From Strongylocentrotus purpuratus (Eukaryota; Echinodermata; Echinoidea; Camarodonta; Strongylocentrotidae): a stretch of 64,000 nucleotides of DNA. The stretch is from the NCBI RefSeq assembly GCF_000002235.5, contig NW_022145615.1:11722891-11786890 (forward strand), read 5' to 3'. This document shows positions 47,601 to 60,700 of this stretch, one piece after another. Under the pieces are notes generated by a model. The model was not told the origin of the DNA, ran no database searches, and saw nothing but the letters and a program-made list of their open reading frames with translations. Positions within the stretch are counted from its first letter, which is position 1; every line of letters begins with the position of its first letter. The position numbers were made by a program, and so were the translations under genes.

Positions 47601-50600
47601 ACTGGACGGGCATTAACCCACTTTTGAAGCTGTGAAATGGAAATATGGAAACCATAAAAAAATATAATTCTGCTCCTATTAAGTTATTTTTTGTATCACA
47701 GCATAGTTATTGTATTTTTCTGTAAAACCAAAAGTGAGTTAATGCATATTGACATACATATCTATTATTTTTTATTACATATTCAGCTTGTAGGGCTTGT
47801 ACTCAAAACTTTTTCCATTACCGGTAACAAATATTTGTTTACAAACTGTTTCTTTTCAGTACACTTTAACATCTCAAAAAAAAATACTTTTGTGCAGCCT
47901 ACATGTACATGTCCATTTAAATGTAGTTTCAATAATAATAATTATAATACACAATATTTATAAGGCGCTTAATACTGGTGTCTCTAAGCGCACCATATTC
48001 TGACTAAACAATTAGAAGATTATATCCAGCCTGTACCAAAGTTTTTAACCAAATACTTGAAGTGATTTATAACTCGCTATTAAATTGAACATACATTTTA
48101 TTTGTTTTGAAAATCAATTTTGACTTATGCTTTGTAAATCCTTTATTTAGCACCTAAATTCTGGCCTGACACACTGTAATGTTTTTGATGTGTCGACCTA
48201 AAACCCAAGCATGTAGTTATCGCCGGTTAACACCCACTTTCGCATTGAATACTCAATTATCACACAGGAAACATGTTAATAAGTAATCACCGCTTGTAGA
48301 AATCCAAATGATCCCAACCGTTTGAGCTTGAGAACCGATGGGTTAATGGTAAACCTGAGACTTTGGCTTTCCCGCGTCTCTCCCCTTCACGCTGGCAAAG
48401 ACAGGAAGTGCCATCAGTCGTAGACATTGATGGACGAGAGAGCTGGATGTGACAGAACTTAATTCCCAGCTGATCGAATTTCAGAGTTCGAACGAAGGGT
48501 TCAACAAAGAAAACAACATGGCAATATTCTAAAATGAAGAATTGCACTGTCATCTGCAGAAAATGAGATTCGAAGCTTAGATTACACCCAGCTTTACAGA
48601 CTCTTGGGCTTGTCTTTGGAATTCAGTAAGCTCGGTTTATTTGATCGAGCTCCGATCATCGCTCGAAAGAGTTCATGCAGGGTGTTATAAAGAGCTTTGC
48701 GTAATTACTTAGCTCCCATGAAGAGATCGTGATCCAATATCCAAAACTTTTTTGACAATAATCATGAATTCATGATATATAATTTCTAGTTGAGGGTGTA
48801 CATGCAGTACATACATGAATTTGCTATACAAAATTTGAAGTTTGTAGAATATGAATATTTAGTTTAATCAACCTTTCAATATATTTTGTGAGACAAAAGT
48901 ACAGTTGTCATTATTACTTAAATTTCAAATATTTCAAATAGCGCCTAAGGCTATTCCATGGTAGCTGCGACCTTGAAAATATTAGAATATGCAGTTCTGA
49001 TATATATTTTCCAAACAGGAATAGCAAATTTTTTCAATTGTAGTCAAGAAAGATTGTTTTAAAACTAAAGTAATATCAGCCTTGAGAGCGAGCTATACAA
49101 CATAAAGAGTTTATTCTTTACAATTTCATGACCTTAGACTCGATTTCAACTACGACAACGGTCATTGAATATTGTAAAATCTAATCGCATATGCTTCCAA
49201 TATTTCATTTGAACCAAATTCATGACCCCATACCAAAACTTTGTCTGACCTTTAGTATAAGAAAGTTTACTTGTACAATAAGGTAAGAATGCTCTCCTCG
49301 TCAGCCATTTTGATTTCCTATGGCGATGCCGATTCAAGATTCAATGCAGCCATTATGATACAGTGAACAGTTTGACACTACATGTATGTGAAAATCCTGT
49401 TCTCATTTTACTTATAAAGATTTATACTCACGTCCTCTCACATGTTTTACAATATATGTCTTTATATTTTTACGTTTAAAACAGACTACAATGATAACAA
49501 TCTTGTTGTCATCAGCTTCCAGAGCTGTGCATACTTTAGTTAATGCTTCCATATACAAGACAAGCTTAATATTCAGAGACTCTAAAAGGGGTTCTGATCT
49601 ATAGATAAAAAGAGAATTGAGATCCCCTTCTTAAGAGTTCATTATTTTAATACTACATTGTAAATCCATGTTATAGATACTGATTGATGTGTATCAACAA
49701 TTTTATCCAGAATATTTCCTGCTGGATTTTCTCTCTTCCCTTTTCTGTCAAAGTTGGATTAATGAAGAAGACAAAGCAGAGACAGCATGATATTCTTTCC
49801 AAGGAATCTGATTTGAAAGAAAAAAAAGTGATGCTCATTACTTTATTCTTACGTTTTGGGGGTAATTGGTTAACCCATTGAATGCTAACCAGAGAGGAGT
49901 CTAGGTTTAAAGTTCTGAAAAGCGCTATATAAGAACTAGCTATTATTATTATTATTATTATTACATGGGTCATATTCTCATAAGTCAAGACTAAACAAGA
50001 ATTTTAGTTCAAACTTCTATGGAATGCTAGTTTTCATCTTCCTCCTTCAATATTCATGACAAAGATAATCTACCAAAGACTTTATTGAAATTCAGTTCAT
50101 ACTCATATGATCTTTTTCTTCTCATTTCATTACAAAATTAATTTTGTGGACACTTTTCATTGAAGGATTAAAATAATCTGTACAGGGTAAATGAGTTGGC
50201 AACAGGCACTCCATAAAAGTGTGGACTAACTTAGTACACGCTACCGAAATACCACCCCATGTATTTGAAAAAGTGTTAAAATATTCGGTTCTTGCATAGC
50301 GCATATCATATTATAACGTCTCTATGCGCTTCCAAAGAGGTTTTAGCATGGCTATCATTACCATTTCAAGGAATTATTACCTGCCAGGTATCCATTTACC
50401 TTACCTGGGTCGAGTGTGGCAAATGTAGATTAATGTCTTGCCAAAGTGGTTTATTGGTGACTATTGCAATTGCACAACAGTTTTATTGTAGTGTAAAGAG
50501 ACACAACATCTGCATGAGAATATTAAACAAGATGCCATATTTGTGTCGTATTTTATCTAGGAAATTGTTTGCTCCCTATCTCACTTCTTACCCTTTTCAC

Positions 50601-53600
50601 ATAAGCACAAATGTACAATAAAGGAAGAGCATCTAAAGGTAATCTTGATATGAGAAAGGACTAATACATTGCTTTTTATTTCCTTCACTCCTTTTCTCAC
50701 ACTCCCCTTTTCTCTGATGATTCTTTTCAGGACTACGATGCCCAGATGGTCGACCTGGTCAACGATGTCAGGATCATTGGTATGATCACCATCGTCGTCC
50801 TCCTGGCCATCATCTTTATAGGCATGGCATGGGAAGCTAAGGTACAGTACACATTCAATCACTCACCGTGTGATACAGCTTTTACTCTTCAAATTGGCAA
50901 TGTTGCGTCCAGTGAAAAAAATCTTAGCAGTGAAACATAGATGCCATATTCTAGCCATCTCATCTTTTGATAGATTTACTATATAATACAGCTTTTACTC
51001 TTCAAATTGGCAATATCAAATGCATATAGATACCATCCTCCCAGCGATCAGTACAGTACATATTCACTCACTCATCATATGATACAGCTTTTGCTCTTCA
51101 AATTGGCAATGTTGCGTCCAGTGAAACATAGATGCCATCTTTCTACTTTCTAGTCACCATCTTTTGATAGATTTATTGTGTAATACTCTTCAAATTGGCA
51201 ATATCAAATGCACATAGATAACATGCTCCCAGCGATCATCTTTATAGGTATGGAATTGGCAGATAAGATACAATTCAAGTTCATTCACTCACCATGGATT
51301 GAATAAAGACATTATAGAGCGCTGTATGATACAAGTTTTCCTATTTAAATTGGCAATGTTGCTCCCAATGATAATTAAACTATGACCAAAGATAAAGGCA
51401 TGGCATGGGAGGCTATCTAATTTTGAATTTGACTACGTGTTGCCAATTTGAATGTTAAGAATTTAACTTTCCTTTAACTATCCCATTCAGCAAATCACAT
51501 TGAAAATTGTTTTGCCCTTAGTCCTGCATTTTTAATTTGAGTATGTTATTTGGACTTCTATGACTTGAGATTAATTTTTGTCATATGACTCTGATTAATG
51601 TTGTGTCTTACCGCTTGTTTTGATGTCATGAAATACAGATTCAGCTGGTCCTTCTGGTTGTACTCAGTATAGCCATTCTTAACATGGTTGTTGGGAGTTT
51701 CCTTCCTGTAACCGAGGCTAAAGCTGCCAAGGGATTCACTGGATACAGAAGTAAGCATTCTTGTACTCTTCTCCTCCACCTCCTCCTCCTTTTCCTCCTT
51801 TTCCTCCTTCTCCTCCTCCTCCTTCTCCTCCTCCTCCTCCTCCTCCTCCTTCTCCTCCTCCTCCTTCTCCTCCTCCTCCTCCTCCTCCTCCTTCTCTTCG
51901 TCCTCCTCCCCCTTCCCCTCCTCCTCTTTCTCCTCCTCCTCCTCCTCCTACCTTCCTTCTTCTTCTCCTCTTACTCCTCCTCCTACTGTTCCTCCTTCTT
52001 CTTCTTTTCCTCTTACTCCTCCTACTTTTCCTACTTCTTCTCCTTCTCCTCCTTCTTCTCCTTCTTCTCCTCCTCTCTCCTCCTCCTTTTCCTCCTCCTT
52101 TTCCTCCTCCTTTTTCTCCTCCTCCTCCTCCTCCTTCTCCTCCTCATCCACCTCCTCCTCCTCCTCCTCCCCTCCCCCTCCTTCTCCTTCTCCTCTTACT
52201 CCTCCTCCTACTGTTCCTCCTTCTTATTCTTCTTCTCCTCTTACTCCTACTGTTCCTCCTTCTTCTCCTTCTCCTCCTTCTTCTCCTCCTCTCTCCTCCT
52301 CCTTTTCCTCCTTCTCCTTTTCCTCCTCCCCCTCCTCCCCCTCCTCCTCCTCCTCCTCCTCCTCCTCCTCTTCTCCTCCTCCTCCTCCTTTTCCTCCTCC
52401 TCCTCCTCCTCATCCTTTTCCTCCTCCTCCTCCTTCTCCTCCTCCTTCTCCTCCTCATCCACCTCCTCCTCCTCATCCACCTCCTCCTCCTCCTTCCCTC
52501 CCCCTCCTTCTCCTCCTTCTCCACCTTCTCCTCCTCCTCCCCTCCCCCTCCTTCTCCTTCTCCTCCTCCTTATACTCCTTCTCCTCTTCCTCCTCCTCCT
52601 CCTCCTCCTCCTACTCCCTCTTCCTCCTTCCTGTCGTGCCAATCAATATTGATGTCATGGTAGGTTTCAAACCCTCAACCTCTCTATCGAAAGTCAATTG
52701 AATGTAGCACTGTATCACTCTATTACTATTTACCTTTGTGATGGTGGTCATTATGATGGTGATGAAAGTGATGTTGATGATAAAGCACTTGACATTAAAA
52801 ATGAGTTTTGTGCTTGGATTTAAACATAATTATCACAATACTGCCTCTAGGTATGCATTACAGAAAATGAAAAGCATTCTGTTTCTCTTTCCCTTTTCCC
52901 TTGCACAGAGGATGTCTTTGTACAAAATCTGAAGCCAGGCTTCCAGGATGGAGAAACCTTCTTCTCCGTCTTCTCCATCTTCTTCCCAGCAGCCACCGGT
53001 ATCTTAGCGGGAGCGAACATCTCCGGAGATCTTCATGTAAGTTGTTCTTTGAATATCATCGTTTTTGGCATAAATAAAGAGACTATCCACTCCTTCTTTG
53101 TCAAAAGGAGTAATAATTGGAAGAAAATGGAGCTTAGCTTGAAGATGGACTTATTTCCACTTTCCTGACAAAGGCCATAAGGGAGTTGATGCATCCAATC
53201 CCTTAGTCCTCTGCCTAGACGGCCTTCCTTTTGCCTTGAACGCAGAAGCAACCGATAAAGATTGGACATATATTGTCACAAGATGGTGTATAGTATATAG
53301 AGCACCGAAGCTGTGACATCATGAAAATCTATTTTTAGAATTTCTCAGTTTGAACTTTATTTTCTGAAAGAGCATCAAAAATAATGTGCAAATGGCAAAA
53401 ACCAATTGAATATGTTAAGTATTGGCTGAGATATGACCATCCGAATGAATAGACTTCAATAGGAAATCACTGTTATTTTGCTCTGGTTCATAACATGGTG
53501 GAGGGATGGTTGGTACTCTTACTCATAACTACCCCTCGGAGCAAATGGCAATGGGCAGTTTATTTATTAGATCAAGTCCAAAGTCATTTCCTCCGCCACC

Positions 53601-56600
53601 TGAGCTTCATCATATGGCTGTCATATCGTTACTCATATATTATGATTGATCTTTTATGAAGTTTTGAGTGCTTGATTTGATACATTCTAGCTGTACACAA
53701 AATATTTGTCTAGGATATTGGTACACTTTAAAGGGATTGGGTACCTTTGTCTCCAGATTCTTTAAAAAATCCTGGATTTAGCGTATGCTGCAATCATAAT
53801 TATAAACCTTTAGGTCAGTCAGGAATCCCATGACTTTTACAAGCCTGTCTGATTATCAAGATATTTATGATTGAAAAAAAAAAAAAATTGGGGGGAAATG
53901 AGTATGGTAAAAAGGTCACTCAAAGATTTTTACTTCATGATCATGTTGAAGCGCAACTTTTTTTAAGGCATCAATATTACACCATATCACAGACACTGAT
54001 AACATGTAGGGCCATGCATCTCAGATTTAACATTGTTAAACAATGCCTTTAAGGTGATTGATACACTTTAATATTACACAAAACATTTCCTTCCTTTGTG
54101 ATTTTTACCGCTTCACTCCTTATTGCTTTACATTATTAGGAAGATACCCATCCATTGTGTGGAGATATAACTACCGATTGTTTTCATTTTGGGTTAGACC
54201 TGCTATCCGGATCATGTAAATGGTTGTCCCTGACCGAGTCTGCTATCCGTGATTACAGACAGAGGAAGCAATAGAGGAAGAGATAGAATTGGGTGGAGAT
54301 GGAAATTGGGAAACAGGCTATTTATTCAGGCCCATTTCACATTAAAATATTACTATAGTGTATATTCCATTTTCAGTCTTTCATTTTTTAGATACTGCCT
54401 TTTTGCTCACAAGCTCAATAGAGGCGGGATGCAGGAAAGAATTTGAATTTCATTGGATGCAATTTTTGTAGTCTTTTTCTCTCCAGACCTCTCTTTAATC
54501 TGTTGGGGATTGAATTAATAGTAAAGTATGAACAGGACCTAGGGGAAGAGATTATTTGTCTATCATCATTATGTACTCATTGTTCAGTATAACCATAACA
54601 TGAAATACAACCTAAGTTTCAGAGAACTTCCAAAATATTAAAGCATATGTTTCGCATGAAATGTGAAACTATTGCCCAATTGATTCCTTCAATTAAAATA
54701 TCTGTTCCTACTCAGGCAAAGCAGTATAGAGGTTTAATAGTCCTTTTATTCAGTATGTTCTCATTGGTTTGTGTAGATTCAAAGATTTACAGCAACAGAG
54801 ATTTTTTTTTTTTTTTAGGGGGAGGGGGGGGGGGGGGAATGGGACACTTTAAAAGTTTAAATGATAGGCCTGTGCTCCCTTTTGTCGAGAAGAAGTTTCT
54901 GTACCAAGAGATTAGCATTATAGAAATTGGATGTGCGTTGTTGTAATTATGGGAGGTCTTTGATTGGTATAAATGAATCAACGCCTCATATGACCTGCCT
55001 GACCTTATGCTTAATTCAAAGAGGTGATGTTGGAATGCGAACAGTCTATTTAATAGGCATCATGTGGTGCAACCAACATTAATGATATCCACAACAAAGA
55101 AAATAAGGTGGCGATAGAATGCAAACACAAAGATGTCCTGATTTAAGGGTTCATGTAGAAGGCATCATTAAGTTTAGTTATTTTTTGTTTTGTCTATTCC
55201 ATAACATTGGTGTTATAATAATAATTTTTAAAAATCTGTAATAATGTGAAAAGGGCCTACCTAATTGAAGGGTTCATTTAGAAGGCACCATTTAAGTATA
55301 CCGTAGTCCTTTTTCATATTATCCACATAATCCCCAAATGCTCTGTTAATGTAAATAAGGTTTGATTAAATGTGTTGTGACAATGTGAACAGGCGTAATT
55401 GAAGGGTTCATATAACAGGCATCGTATGTATGTATGTACAGCCATTTCAGTTATACCCACCACATGAATTTTAATCTCGGGTGGAGCTTTTAGGATAAAG
55501 CCTAATTAGAGGTAGTGTTAGAATGTGAAAAGGGCCTGCCTAATTGAAGGGTTCATATTGCATGCACCACATGTATGCATGTATGTATGTATGTATGTAC
55601 ATGTATGTACAGCCATCTGACTTATACCCACATTTTACATGAATGTTAATCTCGGGTGGAGCTTTTAGGATAAGGCCTAATTAGAGGTGGTGTTAGAATG
55701 TCGAAAGGGTCTGCCTAATTGAAGGGTTCATTTAGCAGGCACCGTATGTATGTACATGTACATGTACATGTATGTACAGCCATCTGACTTATACCCACAA
55801 CATGAATGTTAATCCCGGGTGGAGCTTTTAGGGTTCAAAACTTCATTTAGGAGGTGTCATTTGCTAGCAGTATCTACAATATCCAAGAAGTAATTGTAGA
55901 ATGTGAAGAGAACCTACCTAATTAGTTACAATGTACATGTATAGCCATATCGTTTGTTGTATCCACAACCCAAAATGTTCTTTAGAATGTATACATGGTC
56001 CAATCAAGGAGTTGGATAATTGAAGATTTCAGTTTAGAGGCATTATTTTCATGGCATCCACATGATCACTAAAGGAATTTAAGAATTTGAAGAGGGTCTA
56101 CAGGTATATGTAATTAAAGGGTTCATAAATATTGGGCACCGTTGTAGATCTTTTTCTTTGTATCCACAACACAAAAGGTCATTTTCAATGTGAAGAGGGC
56201 CTAATTGAAAGATTAACTTAGGATACATCATTACAACATATGTCTATCCTCTGTCTAGAGATATTCTATCTATATATCCCTGCTCTGTTTATGGTATGCA
56301 CAGCATACAGAATGTTGGTGTTGAAATATGAACAGTGCCTATTAAGGGTCCATGTAAAAGGCATTGTTAGTTATATCTACAACCCTTAGGGTCATCTTTA
56401 GAATATGAACAGGGCCTAACTGAAGGGTCCATGTAAAATGCATCATTAGTTATAGCCATCGTTTGTTGTATTCACAACCCTGAAGGTCATTTTTTTTAGA
56501 ATATGAACAGGGCCTTCCTAATTGAAGGGTTCACATAGCAGGCATCGTTAGGTGTAGCCATTGTTCGCGGTATGCATGACATGGATGTTTAGATACCGTG

Positions 56601-57716
56601 TGATAGTTGGCATGACCATGTGTGTGTAATCATTAGGCCTGTTTTCATCAGCTCGAGATTGCCAAATAGCCCGCTATTTCTGATTTGGGAAATAATCCCA
56701 AAGCTACAAATTGTGTCCTCATCAGCTCAAGACTTCACCTCGAAACTAGAGCTCGACAAATTAGCTTGAGATATTTTGCTCAGCGTTCTTGCATAGTGCG
56801 AGTCTCCGGGCTGGTGAAGTCGCACCGGACAAACAGCGGGATATTTTGCAAACGAGCCCAAGATATCCTGGGATGATTATCTTGACCAAATATCCCGCTA
56901 ATTGCAAATTCGGGCTGATGAAAACACAAATTAACTGGATAATTTGCGATCGGGATAGTTCAAATAGCGGGATATTTGGCAATCTCGAGCTAATGAAAAC
57001 AGGCCTCATGTGTGTGTAATCATCCTGATGTGTCTGCCAGGAAACTCCACCACGAATCGTGAAAGTGCAGTGGAAGGAATGATAGGAAAAGGATAATCAG
57101 CGATGGTATCCCTGCCATAATATGAAAGATACAATTACCTAATGACCTCTACATGTACATGCTGTGGGGATGTGATATGCGTGATTAATTAAATAATACA
57201 CCTGACAAAATTTATAAAGGTGAATCATGAGTTTGTGCAGGTGCCTGTTAGGGCTCAGTACTATGCATGTGTTACCATGACAGGTCTCGATCTCATATTT
57301 TGTGATTAATAATGTTGTGGTCATAAATATGGGGCCTCCTTTTTTTACGTGTACATGTACATAAAGGGATTTTATTATTCTATTGATGATGGCAACAATT
57401 TTTAAACATCCAGTATTTGTTTCTTGCATGTCAATTTTTGAATTCTGAACCGTGTAATCCCTCAGTGTCTTCTTTTGATATTATCTTGGAAAAGTAATTT
57501 AATACATGTATACTTTCATGTAGTAGTGAACAATGTATACATAAGAGTGCAATGTACTTTCCAACTTAGCAATTGAGTTTATAGTCATGCCTGTGATGGT
57601 ATCTGATACCAGGTCGACTGTGTATGTGAATATCTCAGGTGGATTGATTTAAAGTCAATATTTTTGTTTTCTCCACCCTTCTCTTTATTCCTTCTGTCTG
57701 TCTGCACCCCCCCCCC

Positions 57717-57758
<42 letters not shown>

Positions 57759-60700
57759 TTCCCTCTCTTTTCTCTTCTTTCTTTCTCCCTTTCTCTTTCA
57801 TCTCCCTATGTTCCTCCGAATTTCTCTTCTCTCTCTTTCCCCCCTTTCCTTTCTCTCTCATTCTCCCTGTTTCTCTGTTTGTCTGTCTCTCTGTCTGTCT
57901 CTCTCTCTCTCCTGTGTCTTTCCTTTCTCTCCCTTTCTATTTCACCTCCATCATTCTTGCTCTCCCTCCATCCATCCCTTACTCTCTCTATCTCCCTCAC
58001 TCCCTCCCCCTCTCTCTTGCTCTCTCTCTGCATCACCTGACCAACCCACAGGATGCCCAGAAGGCCATCCCCAAGGGGACCCTGTGGGCCATCCTGATCT
58101 CCACCGTCATCTACGTGGGTCTCTCCTGGCTCATAGGAGGCTGCATGATCAGGGAGGCCACAGGGAGCATCGTCGACGTGATAGCCGGGAACGTCACCAC
58201 GGCATGTCTCAATGGGACCTTGGAGTGTGAATATGGGCTCGTCAATGACCTGGCTGTAAGTGGACTCCAGTGATCACATTCTGAATGTATGATACAGCCG
58301 AACCTGTCTATAGCGACCGCCCAAGGGAAACACAAAGAGTGGTCTTTGTAGACAGGTGCCTTTGGTACATGTTTCAATGAGAAACCATTTTCAAGGGAAA
58401 CATAAAATGTGGTCTTTGTAGACAGGTGGTCACTAAACCAGGTTTGACTGTATTTTCCCTTTTAGTAACAATATATATTAATATAAATATTTGTAATCAA
58501 TATTGGCTGTAGATCTGGCAGTCATTATCAAAGGACAGTGCATGACATGAAATAAAAACAACTTCAAAAATTCATAATTTTCTGATTTTTAATTGGATGT
58601 TGCTCATTAATCGGATATTGCTCAGACTTTCATAAATTTGTGTCTATCATTTTTCTGCTTTTATTAAAAACAAAGATTAATTCGGGTGGACTTCCCCTGT
58701 AAAGGTTGATGGATTATCTAATCCTTATCTCATCCCTTTATCCCACTCCAGGCAGCCAAGGTCATCTCTGGATGGGTGCCGTTGGTTCTGGCTGGAATCT
58801 TTGCTGCATCTCTCTCCTCGGCTCTGGCCAGCTTGGTCAGTGCACCAAAGGTGTTCCAGGTAAGAAGGCATTGCTTTTAAAAGTCTAATTCATATCTTCA
58901 GATTATCTTTTAAAGGCAAAGTTTAATAATGTTAAATCTGAGATGCATGGCCCTACATGTTATCAGTTTCTGTAATATGGTGTAATATTGAAGCCCTAAT
59001 AAAAACTGCGCTTCAAAATTATCATGAAGTGCCTCAAAAAATAAAAATCTTTGAGTCACATGTTTTACCATAATCATTTTCCCCAATAGACTGTAGTGTT
59101 ATAAAAATGAAATTTCGATTTCCAATCATAAATATCTTGATAATCAAACCGGCGATCGGCTTGTAAAAGTCATGGGATTCCTGAATGACCTAAAGGTTTA
59201 TAATTATCATTGCAGCATGAGTTAAATCCAGGCTTTTGTTTTAGAATCTGAGGCAATGTTACCGAGTCACTTTAAGTCTGTATGGACATTACTTTGTTTT
59301 ACTTTTGACACAGGCTGTGTGCAAGGACAAGATCTTCCCTAAGATTGAATACTTTGCTCATGGTGTAGGAGCGGGTGATGAACCCAAGAGGGCATATGTT
59401 CTCACCTTCTTCATCGCTGCGGCATTCATTGCTATAGGTGAGTTGAGAGATACAGGGGTCATTCCATAAAGTTGGGGCAAAAAATATGACGGTGTCCATG
59501 TAACATAAAGTATGAGATCTTCTACTACACATGGAAGATTTATTTATTTCTGATATTTATACAGGGTGGCACATATCACCAATTTTGTGGTTTTCCATGA
59601 GGCCCTGTTTAGTTATAATAAAAAACAAATAATAGCATCAAAAGCAAAATAGATAAATACACAAGCATATAAACAGGTAAAATACAAATTAATTGGTATC
59701 CCCATTAAATAACTGATCATTCACGAATCATCCTTGATCATTTACAAGAAATAGGTGAATAGAATTTTATCCAATTTATCCAATAGAAATTAAATCCAAT
59801 TTTTAAAAACGTTCATTTAATAACCTGATAATCTTAACGCACAGAATGAAATTATCTGTTGAAGATTTGTATGCAATGGATATATCTATAGTAGTGCCCT
59901 GCCAGAATCGTTCCTGTTTCAGTTGCTTTTTTTCAAAATATTTGCTTAATACACATTTCTCTTTTTACCAGCGTTACATGGACACCATATTCATATAACA
60001 TTACATAAACTTTGGGTCAATAATATTGATTCACCATAAAGCTTGAGTACTTCTGAAGATAGTTGGCAATGCTTTTTATCCAAAACTCAATTTGAGCAAA
60101 CATTGTTACAGTTGATAGGAGACATAGTTTCTCACTTCTGGTATGTCACAAAAACTGCCCCAACTTTCTGGACGGACCCAGAGAAAAAAACAAAATCTCA
60201 TTCTTTCTTTTCCATGGCTTGTGTGGATGCAAAACTAGGTCCTATTTTTGCTTTGAGGGTAGACATTTGTTAATGCTCATTACAATTATCTATTCCATGT
60301 GTACTCAAAGGATTATTCAGATACCATATTATTTGTATCTTGAAAATTTAGTTTGTTGTGTCTTTCTTTCTTTATCTCTTTATTTCTTTGATTTGTACCG
60401 GAGTGTTGGCTCAGTCAGTAGAGCGTCCGCCTCACAACCGGGAGGTCGTGGGTTCGAACCCCGGCCGCGTCATACCAAAAGACGTTAAAAGATGGGAGTT
60501 GTTGCTACCTTGTTTGGCGTTCAACAATAAGGGATAGAGCAACGTCGATCTGGCGCTGCTCAGTGGCTGCCGGGCTCACGATCAATTGGGCAAAAAGAAT
60601 TTCCGTTTCGGTTTAATAAAATTTGGAGTGGACTATTAGGCTATTATTATTATTATTATTATTATTATTTCTGTAATTCTGTGAGACTTGATATTCTGCT

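Larger units (their letters stand above)
45781..50730 (+). other. NKCC-like intron 5
   Basis: Holds a partial GGTAATACAAAG-family MITE (48890-49254), an L2-like tail with AGCGCTATATAAGAAC and (TTA)n (49885-49970) and repeat R1 (50287-50445). The 48290-48560 stretch is more GC-rich and non-repetitive but has no identifiable exon. Confidence 0.55.
53037..58051 (+). other. NKCC-like intron 8
   Basis: Contains the inverted partner of the 8260-8460 repeat (53310-53480), a TTAA MITE (53728-54052), poly-T/G tracts (54800-54838) and a degenerate tandem array (55015-56620). An inverted-repeat element (56635-57006) and a CT tract running up to the exon 9 acceptor (57715-58030) follow. Confidence 0.65.

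Noticed and set aside
51684..52663. Long plus- and minus-strand open frames of about 130-320 codons
   Set aside because: They run through the CTC/CTT tract and translate to Leu/Pro/Ser or Arg/Glu/Gly runs; the plus-strand one only borrows SLC12 exon 7 at its start.
55015..56620. CRISPR-like array
   Set aside because: Repeats are diverged and irregularly spaced, and the DNA is an animal intron; the direct-repeat/spacer logic does not hold.
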